DNA from: Actinobacteria bacterium OV450
GTDB taxonomy: Bacteria > Actinomycetota > Actinomycetes > Streptomycetales > Streptomycetaceae
Assembly (NCBI GenBank): GCA_001298555.1
Contig: LJCW01000340.1
Coordinates: 1 to 41,937, forward strand
Direction of reading: 5' to 3'
Length of the DNA stretch: 41,937 nucleotides
Both the position numbers and the translations under genes were made by a program. This document shows positions 31,936 through 38,913 of the stretch, in pieces. Below the pieces are notes generated by a model that saw only the letters and a program-made list of their open reading frames with translations, had not been told where the DNA came from and did not search any database. The number at the start of each line of letters is the position of its first letter. The stretch's first letter is position 1.

Positions 31936-32654
31936 GTGACGCCCGTGAAGCCCGCGAGGTGCCCGAGGTGCGGGTGCTGGTGGTCGAGGACGACCCCGTC
32001 GCCGCCGACGCGCACGCGCTGTACGTCGGCAGGGTGCCCGGCTTCACCGCCGTCGGCGCCGTCCACTCGCTCGCCGAGGCCACCCGGGTCCTGGAGCGGA
32101 CCCGGGTCGACCTGCTGCTGCTCGACCTCACCCTGCCCGACGGCCACGGGCTGCGCTTCGCACGCCGGCTGCGGGCGTCCGGTCATCCCGTGGACGTGAT
32201 CGTGGTGACTTCGGCACGGGACCTGGCCGTGGTCCGCGAGAGCGTCTCGCTCGGCGTGGTCCAGTACGTGCTGAAGCCCTTCGCCTTCCCGACGCTGCGC
32301 GAACGGCTGCTGCGCTACGCCGAGTTCCGCGCGACGGCGGGGGAGGCGGCCGGCCAGGACGACGTGGACCGGGCGCTCGCCGCCCTGCGCGCTCCGCGCC
32401 CCGCCGAGCTCCCGAAAGGGCTGAGCGCGCCGACCCTGGAGCGGGTCGGCGCGCTGCTGAGGGCGGCGCCCGAGGGGCTGACCGCAGCGGGGACGGCCGA
32501 GGCGGCCGGGATCTCCCGGATCACGGCCCGCCGCTACCTGGAGCACCTCGTGGACACCGGGCGGGCGGACCGCACCCCCCGCTACGGCCAGGTCGGGCGC
32601 CCCGAACTGCACTACCGCTGGCTGGCCGCCGCCGGCTCGGCGTCGAAGGTGTAG
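31932..32654 (+). CDS. Response regulator, DcuR/CitB family
   Basis: A 240-residue regulator. The receiver domain has acidic pocket VVEDD (18-21), phospho-acceptor Asp65 in LLLLDLTLPDGHG, TSARD and VLKPF. The C-terminal domain (PTLERVGALLRAAPEGLTAA, TAEAAGISRITARRYLEHLV, GQVGRPELHYRW) is the helix-turn-helix of the CitB/DcuR group. It should activate dctA, whose promoter lies about 1.6 kb upstream across the kinase gene. Its last 43 bases overlap the end of the convergent melC2 gene, an unusually long tail-to-tail overlap. Confidence 0.93.
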   Translation: MSDAREAREVPEVRVLVVEDDPVAADAHALYVGRVPGFTAVGAVHSLAEATRVLERTRVDLLLLDLTLPDGHGLRFARRLRASGHPVDVIVVTSARDLAVVRESVSLGVVQYVLKPFAFPTLRERLLRYAEFRATAGEAAGQDDVDRALAALRAPRPAELPKGLSAPTLERVGALLRAAPEGLTAAGTAEAAGISRITARRYLEHLVDTGRADRTPRYGQVGRPELHYRWLAAAGSASKV

Positions 32655-33457
32655 AACTTGCGGTGGTCCAGCATGTCGGCCGGGGTCACGTCGTTCCACG
32701 GCCGCATGGTGTCGTGCAGGTCCACGACGTTGGCGGTGCCGGCGGCCGGCAGGTACGCCGACTTCGGGTTGCGGGCCTGCCACTCGGCCCACAGCTTGTC
32801 GACGTAGGCGTGGTGCATCCAGAACACCGGGTCGTTGGGGGAGACGCCGGTGGCCATCTGGCCGCCGACCCAGACGTGCACCCGGTTGTGGAGGTTGGCG
32901 CCGCGCCAGCCCTCCAGGTGGTTGCGGAAGCCGTTCGATGAGCTGTTCCACGGGGCCATGTCGTACACCGGCATGTTGAGCACGGCGTCCACCTCGGCCT
33001 TCGTCGGCAGCTCGGCCACCCCGGCGCCGAGCGCGCGGCGCAGGTACGTGCGCCCGTCCACCCGTACGTTCACGCTGAACTTCCCGGTGGCGTACGCGAA
33101 CGGCCCGTCCATGACCTGCCCGTCGCGGGCCCGGCCGGTGCCGCCGAGGAAGTCGGCGGCCCACAGGGAGGCGCGGGCGGTGCGGTCCGTGGTCCAGTCC
33201 CAGTACGGGAGCGTGACCTTCGCGTCCACTTTCTGCAGCTCGGCCTCGAACTCCAGCAGGAAGCGGCGGTGCCAGGGGAGGAAGGACGGGGAGCGGTGGC
33301 CGACGCGGTCACCGGAGTCGGTGTCGCTCATGATGAACCCGTTGTGGGTGGTCACGAAGCGGTCGTAGACGCCCGTGCGCTTCAGTTCGAGCAGGGCGTT
33401 CGTGAAGGCGCGCTTCTCTTCGGCGGTGAGCGCGGCCTGGTTCTTGCGGACGGTCAT
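32612..33457 (-). CDS. melC2: Tyrosinase MelC2 (secreted melanin-forming enzyme)
   Basis: A 281-residue type-3 copper oxidase. The copper ligands fall exactly at the positions known for Streptomyces tyrosinases: H38, H54 and H63 for CuA (VGHRSPSFLPWHRRFLLEFE), and H190, H194 and H216 for CuB (LHNRVHVWVGGQM, FWMHHAYVD). TVRKNQAALTAEEKRAF is the canonical MelC2 start. It oxidises tyrosine and DOPA towards melanin. It has no signal peptide and is exported with MelC1. The ATG at 33457 overlaps the melC1 stop by ATGA, so the two are coupled. It is the second tyrosinase of this window. Confidence 0.95.
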   Translation of the reverse strand: MTVRKNQAALTAEEKRAFTNALLELKRTGVYDRFVTTHNGFIMSDTDSGDRVGHRSPSFLPWHRRFLLEFEAELQKVDAKVTLPYWDWTTDRTARASLWAADFLGGTGRARDGQVMDGPFAYATGKFSVNVRVDGRTYLRRALGAGVAELPTKAEVDAVLNMPVYDMAPWNSSSNGFRNHLEGWRGANLHNRVHVWVGGQMATGVSPNDPVFWMHHAYVDKLWAEWQARNPKSAYLPAAGTANVVDLHDTMRPWNDVTPADMLDHRKFYTFDAEPAAASQR

Positions 33458-33858
33458 GCCGTGCCTCCCATGGGCGCGAACGGGGCGAGAACGGCTCCCT
33501 GGAGCTCGCGCACGGCGGCGCGGGCGAGCGAGGCCGGATCGGCGAAGGTCTCGTAGTGGTTGACCACGCTGATCCAGGTGCCGTCGGCGTTGCGCATGAC
33601 GTGGAGTTCACGGCCGTCTATCCGGACCGTCGGCAGGGCGTCGTGGCCGCCGCCGTGGTGGCCGCCATGATGGCCGCCCCCGGCCTCCGCCGGGGTGATC
33701 TGTATGCGGCGGCCCTGGTACACCTCGTCGACCGCGCCGGTGGGTAGGGAGGCGCGGGAGTCGGTGGCGGCTGCGTGCGCGGTGGCGCCGGCGATGCCGA
33801 GGGCGGTGAGTGCGCCGGCCGTGGTGCCCAGGGCCTGCCGGCGGGTGATCTTGTTCAT
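33454..33858 (-). CDS. melC1: Tyrosinase co-factor MelC1, His-rich copper chaperone
   Basis: A 134-residue MelC1 protein. The Tat-type signal peptide starts KITRRQALGTTAGALTALGI and ends near THAAA. The mature protein has VYQGRRIQITP, a His/Gly loop HHGGHHGGGH (63-72) for copper, then VRIDGRELHVMRNADGTWIS and NHYETFADP. The ATG at 33858 is chosen because it begins the twin-arginine signal. A longer upstream frame is rejected. It transfers copper to MelC2 and carries it through the Tat pathway. Only a weak Shine-Dalgarno precedes the start. Confidence 0.93.
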   Translation of the reverse strand: MNKITRRQALGTTAGALTALGIAGATAHAAATDSRASLPTGAVDEVYQGRRIQITPAEAGGGHHGGHHGGGHDALPTVRIDGRELHVMRNADGTWISVVNHYETFADPASLARAAVRELQGAVLAPFAPMGGTA

Positions 33859-33942
33859 GGGCCGAAGAAGTATCAGGCCGGCGCAGGCTGTTGGCCGGTA
33901 TCCGGACATCAGTGGATAAGTTGCCCGTAGAACGAATTGGTC

Positions 33943-33987
33943 GATCTTCCCGTCCGAACCGGCTCCAGCGGCCCGGACGGGAAGATC
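33943..33987. repeat. 14-bp perfect inverted repeat between melC1 and gadB
   Basis: GATCTTCCCGTCCG (33943-33956) and CGGACGGGAAGATC (33974-33987) with a 17-base spacer. It has the shape of a terminator or an RNA hairpin but lies between two divergent genes, where no gene ends. It could be an operator, an attenuator in a melC or gadB leader, or the end of an unseen small RNA. Confidence 0.75.
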
Positions 33988-34018
33988 TTCGTACAAAAGT
34001 CTACTCGACAGTAAGTTG

Positions 34019-34070
34019 TCCGGCCGACCGCCCCTCCTATGGGGGGCGTCACACCGTGGAGTCGGCCGGA
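34019..34070. repeat. Nested hairpin element upstream of gadB
   Basis: The outer stem is 10 bp, TCCGGCCGAC (34019-34028) with GTCGGCCGGA (34061-34070). Inside it is a 6-bp hairpin CGCCCC (34029-34034)/GGGGCG (34043-34048). The element is about 60 bases upstream of the gadB start codon and would lie upstream of a leaderless gadB promoter. Confidence 0.65.
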
Positions 34071-34121
34071 AGCTCTTGGTGTGCGCTGCCCAAAAAGACG
34101 AGATTGTAATGATCCGTCACT

Positions 34122-34127
34122 TATAGT
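34122..34127 (+). promoter_or_regulatory. Probable -10 box of gadB (leaderless transcript)
   Basis: TATAGT ends 6 bases before the gadB ATG (34134), at a spacing that would start transcription at or near the A of the ATG. No clear -35 at normal spacing is seen (TTGTAA at 34104 is too close). The surrounding A/T-rich run GAGATTGTAATGATCC supports a promoter. Confidence 0.5.
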
Positions 34128-34133
34128 CCGGAT

Positions 34134-35525
34134 ATGGCTCTCCATGAGACGAAAGACGTGAACGCCGGTGATGCCGACTCGGACGTGTTCACGTCCGCAC
34201 TGAGCAGCCAGGTCCTGCCCAAGTACCGGATGCCCGACGACCACTCGCCCACCGAAGTGGTCTACGAACTCCTCAGCAACGAACTGCTCCTCGACGGCAA
34301 CGCGGCCCAGAACCTCGCCACCTTCTGCACCACCTGGTCCGACGACGGCGTGCACCGCCTGATGAACCAGTGCCTCGACAAGAACATGATCGACAAGGAC
34401 GAGTACCCGCAGACCGCCGAGATCGAGGCCCGCTGCGTCAACATCCTCGCCGACCTGTGGAACGCGCCCCCCGGCGGCGCGGCCACCGGCTGTTCCACCA
34501 CCGGATCCAGCGAGGCCGCCATGCTCGGCGGACTCGCCCTCAAATTCCGCTGGCGCTCCCGCCGCCAGGCCCAGGGCCTGCCCGTCGACCGCCCCAACCT
34601 GGTGTGCGGGCCGGTCCAGGTCTGCTGGGAGAAGTTCGCCCGCTACTTCGACGTCGAACTGCGCCAGGTCCCGGTCGAGGCCGATTCCACCGGCCTGCGG
34701 CCCCATCAGCTCGCCCAGTACGTCGACGAGAACACCATCGGCGTCGTCGCCATCCTCGGCGTCACCTACACCTGCGACTACGAACCGGTAGCCGAGATCG
34801 CCGCCGAACTCGACCGGATCCAGGCCGAACACGGCTGGGACATCCCGATCCACGTGGACGGGGCCAGCGGCGGCTTCATCGCGCCCTTCCTCCACCCCGA
34901 CGTGGTGTGGGACTTCCGGCTGCCGCGCGTCGCCTCCGTCAACACCTCCGGGCACAAGTACGGGCTCGCACCCCTCGGCGTCGGCTGGATCGTGTGGCGC
35001 ACCGCCGACCTGCTGCCCCGCGAGCTCGTCTTCGACGTGGACTACCTCGGCGGCGACATGCCGACGTTCGCCCTCAACTTCTCCCGCCCCGGCGGCGAGG
35101 TCATCGCCCAGTACTACCTGTTCCTGCGGCTCGGACGCGCCGGCTACCAGCGCGTCCACGAGGCCTGCGTCGCCACGGCGCAGTATCTGGCGGGGGAGGT
35201 CGCCGCCATGGGCCCGTTCACCCTGCTCTACGACGGGCTCGGCGGCCTGCCCGCCGTCTCCTACCGGCTCACCGACCCGGAGGGCTCCGTCTTCAGCCTG
35301 TACGACCTCTCCGACCGGCTGCGGATGCGCGGCTGGCAGGTGCCCTCGTACCCGCTGCCGGCCGACCGCGACGACACCGTCATCCAGCGCGTGCTGATCC
35401 GGCACGGGGTGACCCGCGACCAGATCGCCCTGCTCGTCGACGACCTGCGCCACGCGGTGGACCCCCCCACCGCCACACCCCCGCCGACTCCGGCGGTGGA
35501 ACCCCGCTCGGGCTTCCACCACTGA
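34134..35525 (+). CDS. gadB: Glutamate decarboxylase
   Basis: A 463-residue PLP enzyme that converts glutamate to GABA and CO2 while consuming a proton. Landmarks: WNAPPGGAATGCSTTGSSEA (109-128), the PLP-ring segment IHVDGASGGF (239-248), and the Schiff-base Lys275 in NTSGHKYGLAPLG. Length agrees with GadA/GadB. The C-terminus ends in SGFHH; in E. coli GadB a C-terminal His closes the active site at neutral pH, so a similar role is possible but unproven. No GadC antiporter gene adjoins. The ATG at 34134 is just after a TATAGT box. Confidence 0.95.
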   Translation: MALHETKDVNAGDADSDVFTSALSSQVLPKYRMPDDHSPTEVVYELLSNELLLDGNAAQNLATFCTTWSDDGVHRLMNQCLDKNMIDKDEYPQTAEIEARCVNILADLWNAPPGGAATGCSTTGSSEAAMLGGLALKFRWRSRRQAQGLPVDRPNLVCGPVQVCWEKFARYFDVELRQVPVEADSTGLRPHQLAQYVDENTIGVVAILGVTYTCDYEPVAEIAAELDRIQAEHGWDIPIHVDGASGGFIAPFLHPDVVWDFRLPRVASVNTSGHKYGLAPLGVGWIVWRTADLLPRELVFDVDYLGGDMPTFALNFSRPGGEVIAQYYLFLRLGRAGYQRVHEACVATAQYLAGEVAAMGPFTLLYDGLGGLPAVSYRLTDPEGSVFSLYDLSDRLRMRGWQVPSYPLPADRDDTVIQRVLIRHGVTRDQIALLVDDLRHAVDPPTATPPPTPAVEPRSGFHH

Positions 35526-35564
35526 CCACGACCACGGGCTCGCCCGACCGACGCCGGAGCCCCA

Positions 35565-35588
35565 CCGGCCCGTCAGAGGCGGGCCCGG
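35565..35588 (+). terminator. Candidate hairpin downstream of gadB
   Basis: CCGGCCCG (35565-35572) pairs with CGGGCCCGG (35580-35588) over 8 bp with one bulged base. It lies 40 bases after the gadB stop. Confidence 0.4.
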
Positions 35589-35658
35589 CCACGTCCGGCA
35601 CCCGCCCGCCGACGGCAGTGCGCCTCCCCGAGCGCCCTCGGGCTGAGCGCCGGCCGCC

Positions 35659-35722
35659 GGGCCCGTTGTGCGGAGCGCGCTCCCTCGACCGTGGGGCGGG
35701 TCGGCCGTGGTCCGGATCCGCC
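35659..35722. repeat. Direct repeat copy A in the gadB-helicase intergenic region
   Basis: A 64-base unit beginning GGGCCCGTTGTGCGG and ending TGGTCCGGATCCGCC. It matches copy B (35817-35881) at all but about six positions. It is not in a supported gene. Confidence 0.8.
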
Positions 35723-35816
35723 TGCCGACGGGCGGCGCAGGCCGGTTCGCAGCCAGCTGCGGGCGTGCTCGCCGGAGCGAGGCGAGCCGCGCCCTGGGAG
35801 TGGGCGCCGCCCGTCG

Positions 35817-35881
35817 GGGCCCGTTGTGCGGGGCCCGCTCCCACGATCGCGGGGCCGGGTCGGCCGTGGTCCGGATCCGCC
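35817..35881. repeat. Direct repeat copy B in the gadB-helicase intergenic region
   Basis: A 65-base near-copy of 35659-35722, offset by about 158 bases. The last 25 bases of both copies are identical. The sequence between and around the copies (35526-35991) contains no supported gene. Confidence 0.8.
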
Positions 35882-35991
35882 CCACGGTGGGCGGCGAGCT
35901 CCGGGGCCAGGTGTCCGTGTCCGCTCCGCGCACCCGGCGCACCCGCACGAGCCGCCGTTGACTGCCCCGGCCCCCGGTCCCCGGCGGATGC

Positions 35992-38793
35992 CTACCAGCG
36001 CATGCCGAGGGCGTCGAGGTCCGCGATCCGGTCCGGGGCGAGGGCCGAGGCCCGCGAGCGCTGATTGGCGATCCACACGCCCAGGCGCACCTCCCGGTCC
36101 CCGACCCGCTCCACATGGGCACGGGGGACCCGCAGATGGTGCTCCCGGGTGCGGAACTGCCGGGCCGCCGCCAGGTGGGCCGCCCACTTCTCGGCCTGGG
36201 AGCGCCGCGGCGCCGGGCGCTCCGCCCCGGTCGCCGCGGTCACGCCCAGCGTGTGCTCCAGCAGCCAGCGCTGCGCCCAGGCCAGTTGCTCCCAGGCCAG
36301 CCGCTGGCCGCGGACCCATCGGCCGAGGTCCTCGCCCTGGACGACGACCTCGCCGGGGGCGAGGGGCAGCCGGCCGCCCCCGTCGAGGTGCACGCGGGTC
36401 AGGTGGAAGGCGCGCTGCCAGGAGATCTCCCAGGCCGGGCACCAGGACGCGTCGATGGCCTCCAGGGCCTCCCGGCGCTCGTCCGGCAGTGCGCCCGGAC
36501 CCTTGCGGCGGGCGGCGGCCCGCTGGTTCTTGACCCACACCCCGACCGGCGCGCCGCGCCAGGTGGCCTCCACCGGCGGCAGCAGGTGGCCGTGTTCCGC
36601 CGCCCAGCCGCGGGCAGCGGTGAGGCCCTCCTCGAAGGCCACGTCGAAGTGGCTCCAGACCATGCCGAGTTCGTCGAGCTGCGCGACCCGGTCCCGGCCA
36701 AGGGCACCCCGCCGGTGGGTGCGCCGCAGGTCCGCGATCCACTGGCCCAGCGGGAACCCGGCCAGCCCGGGCGGCCAGGCCACGGGGGCCGGCTCCGGGA
36801 CGGGCGGGGACTGCGCACCGGGCGGGGCCGGTGTTCCGGGCGGGGGCACAGCGGCCCCCGCGGCCGCCGCCGGCGGGGTGCGCAGGGACGGCCTCGGCAC
36901 CGGGCCGGGACCGGTGGACGCCCCAGGCGCGGCGGACGCCCACGATCCGACGGACGCCCCCGGTCCGACGGACGCCTCCGGTCGCGGGGATCCCCCCGGG
37001 CGGGTGGATGCCTCCGTTCGCGGGGATGCCCCCGGCCCGGCGGACGCCCACGGCCCGGGGGACGCCCCCAGCTCGGTGGGTGCCCCCGGCGCCCCCGGCG
37101 GGGCGGCGCCCGGTCCGGCCGGCACCCGGAAGGCGAACGGCACCCGCAGGTCCCCGGCCCGGGCCGCGTAGATCCGGGCGGCCTCCACCCCGCGCCGCCA
37201 GTTCTCCCGCTCCGGATGCAGGACGCGCAGCCGGATGAACGCCGCCAGCAGCGCCGGATCACGCGGGGTGGAGAAGCTCAGCAGCGCCTGCGCCCCGGAC
37301 CGCATGCCGGCCCCGGCCACGGCCTCGGCCGGGGACTGCGTCCGCTGCCGGCTCGGTGCCTGCGGCTGGGCCAGTGCCTCGACGAGCCGGGTGTCGTGCG
37401 CGCGCAGCGCCTCCAGCAGCCGCGCCAGGTCCCCGTACGACCGCGAGGTCAGCATGGAATCGGGCGTCTCGCCCGGCCCCAGCAGTACGGGGACCACCAG
37501 CGAGGCGACCTTGCCCTCGTCCGGGCGGATGCGCAGGGCCCGCCCGACGGCCTGGACGAGGTCCGGCATGGAACCCCGTACGTCGGCCCAGAACACGGAG
37601 TCGCACTCCTTGGTGTCCACCCCCTCGCCGAGCACCCGGACACTGCCGAGGAAGGCCTTGCCGGCCGCCCGGTCCGCCGCGAACTCCGCCAGCACCCGCC
37701 GCCGGTGCGCCGCCGGGTGCTGCCCGCACAGCCAGTCCGCCCAGACGGTGCGGGGATACACGGGCCCCGGTGCGTCACCAGCGGCCCGCAGCCGCCGCGC
37801 CACCGCCGGCAGCCCGGCCGCGAACGCCTCCGCCTCCCGGGTCAGGTGGTGGAAGACGAGGGTCCGCCGGAAGCCCTGGTCGGAGGCGGCCTTCACCAGG
37901 GCCGCCTGGAGGGCGGCCAGCCGGGCCCCGCGCACAGCATCGGAACGCGCGTCGGCGCCCAGCAGCACCGACGCCTGGAACCCCGGATCGCTGACGTCCA
38001 CGCACACCACCCGGTAGGGGGCGCAGATCCCGCGGTCGATGGCCTCCGCGAGGGACAGGGTGTGGCAGCGGGCGCCGAACGGGCCGTCGGGGTCGTCCTC
38101 CATGGACGCGACGAGCTCACCCCGCCGGCTGCCCGCCCCGGACTCCTCCGGCTCCTCGGCCCCTGCGCCCGCCTCGCTCCCCTCCGGCTGCGCGCCGTCC
38201 TGCCAGACCCGGGGCGTGGCGGTCATGTACAGCCGCCGGAGCGAGGGAATGCGGGTGTTGTCGTGGACCACGGCCCACGGCTTCCCGATCCGCCCGGAGG
38301 TCCGGTGCGCCTCGTCGACCACGATCAGGTCCCAGCCAGGCAGCCCGGACCGGTGGGCCTGCTCGATCGTGCCCAGGCCCAGCGAGGCGTACGTGGCGAA
38401 CACCGTCACCCGGTCGGTCACCCGGTCGGTCGGCCGGTGCGCCGAACGGCCCGCCCAGCGGGCCACTTCGGCCGGATCGGTGGTGGCCGGCACGCCCGCG
38501 TCCGCTTCGCGCAGGGAACACACGGCGAAGGCGCGCCCGGTGCGCCCGCCCCGGCGCCAGGCCGCCGCCGTCTGGACGAGCAGGTCCAGCGACGGTACGA
38601 GGACCAGCACCCGCCCGGCCCGCAGTTCCTCGGCCGAGCGCACGGCGACCAGTGACTTCCCGGAGCCGGTGGCCATGATCACCTGGGTCCGCAGACCGGC
38701 GCCGGGCACCCGGCCGCCGGCGGGCAGTTCGAGCGCCCGGAGCACGGCGTCGACGGCCTCGCGCTGGTGCGGGCGGAGTTCCTGGCGTGCCAT
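35992..38793 (-). CDS. DEAD/DEAH-box helicase with helicase-associated (HA) domains
   Basis: A 933-residue superfamily-2 helicase. N-terminal ATPase: ELRPHQREAV (Q-like motif), Walker A ATGSGKS (41-47), DEAH (160-163) and TATP (191-194). The second RecA domain has VFHHLTREAEAFA, RVLGEGVDTKECDSV and QAVGRALRIRPDEGK. After a low-complexity linker of nine to ten hexapeptide repeats, the C-terminal third has several 'helicase-associated' repeats (LGQWIADLRRTHRRGALG, VGVWVKNQRAAARRKG, LGRWVRGQRLAW, LGVWIANQRSRASALA). ATG 38793 has GGAG upstream; ATG 38811 is the alternative. Such proteins are common in Streptomyces, some on mobile elements, but the role is unknown. No methylase or nuclease adjoins. 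Confidence 0.9.
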   Translation of the reverse strand: MARQELRPHQREAVDAVLRALELPAGGRVPGAGLRTQVIMATGSGKSLVAVRSAEELRAGRVLVLVPSLDLLVQTAAAWRRGGRTGRAFAVCSLREADAGVPATTDPAEVARWAGRSAHRPTDRVTDRVTVFATYASLGLGTIEQAHRSGLPGWDLIVVDEAHRTSGRIGKPWAVVHDNTRIPSLRRLYMTATPRVWQDGAQPEGSEAGAGAEEPEESGAGSRRGELVASMEDDPDGPFGARCHTLSLAEAIDRGICAPYRVVCVDVSDPGFQASVLLGADARSDAVRGARLAALQAALVKAASDQGFRRTLVFHHLTREAEAFAAGLPAVARRLRAAGDAPGPVYPRTVWADWLCGQHPAAHRRRVLAEFAADRAAGKAFLGSVRVLGEGVDTKECDSVFWADVRGSMPDLVQAVGRALRIRPDEGKVASLVVPVLLGPGETPDSMLTSRSYGDLARLLEALRAHDTRLVEALAQPQAPSRQRTQSPAEAVAGAGMRSGAQALLSFSTPRDPALLAAFIRLRVLHPERENWRRGVEAARIYAARAGDLRVPFAFRVPAGPGAAPPGAPGAPTELGASPGPWASAGPGASPRTEASTRPGGSPRPEASVGPGASVGSWASAAPGASTGPGPVPRPSLRTPPAAAAGAAVPPPGTPAPPGAQSPPVPEPAPVAWPPGLAGFPLGQWIADLRRTHRRGALGRDRVAQLDELGMVWSHFDVAFEEGLTAARGWAAEHGHLLPPVEATWRGAPVGVWVKNQRAAARRKGPGALPDERREALEAIDASWCPAWEISWQRAFHLTRVHLDGGGRLPLAPGEVVVQGEDLGRWVRGQRLAWEQLAWAQRWLLEHTLGVTAATGAERPAPRRSQAEKWAAHLAAARQFRTREHHLRVPRAHVERVGDREVRLGVWIANQRSRASALAPDRIADLDALGMRW
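36904..37086 (-). repeat. Coding minisatellite, 18-bp units in the helicase linker
   Basis: About ten tandem 18-base units, most ending GACGCC on the plus strand. They encode hexapeptides of the form (A/G)-S-x-x-(P)-x: ASPGPW, ASAGPG, ASPRTE, ASTRPG, GSPRPE, ASVGPG and others. The frame is kept throughout, so copy number can vary without breaking the protein. Confidence 0.85.
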
Positions 38794-38913
38794 GTGTCCC
38801 GCTCCGTCCATCGCCCTGATCAGCTTCTTCGGCCCCAGTCTCCATCCTGCACGAGGTTTGAAGCACGTGGGCCCGACGTGGCCGACGGGGGCAGACGGGT
38901 TCGGGGCTTCCGG

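Noticed and set aside
36904..37086. Possible CRISPR-like array
   Set aside because: The 18-base units are contiguous and vary in sequence with no spacers, and they keep the helicase reading frame. It is a coding minisatellite.
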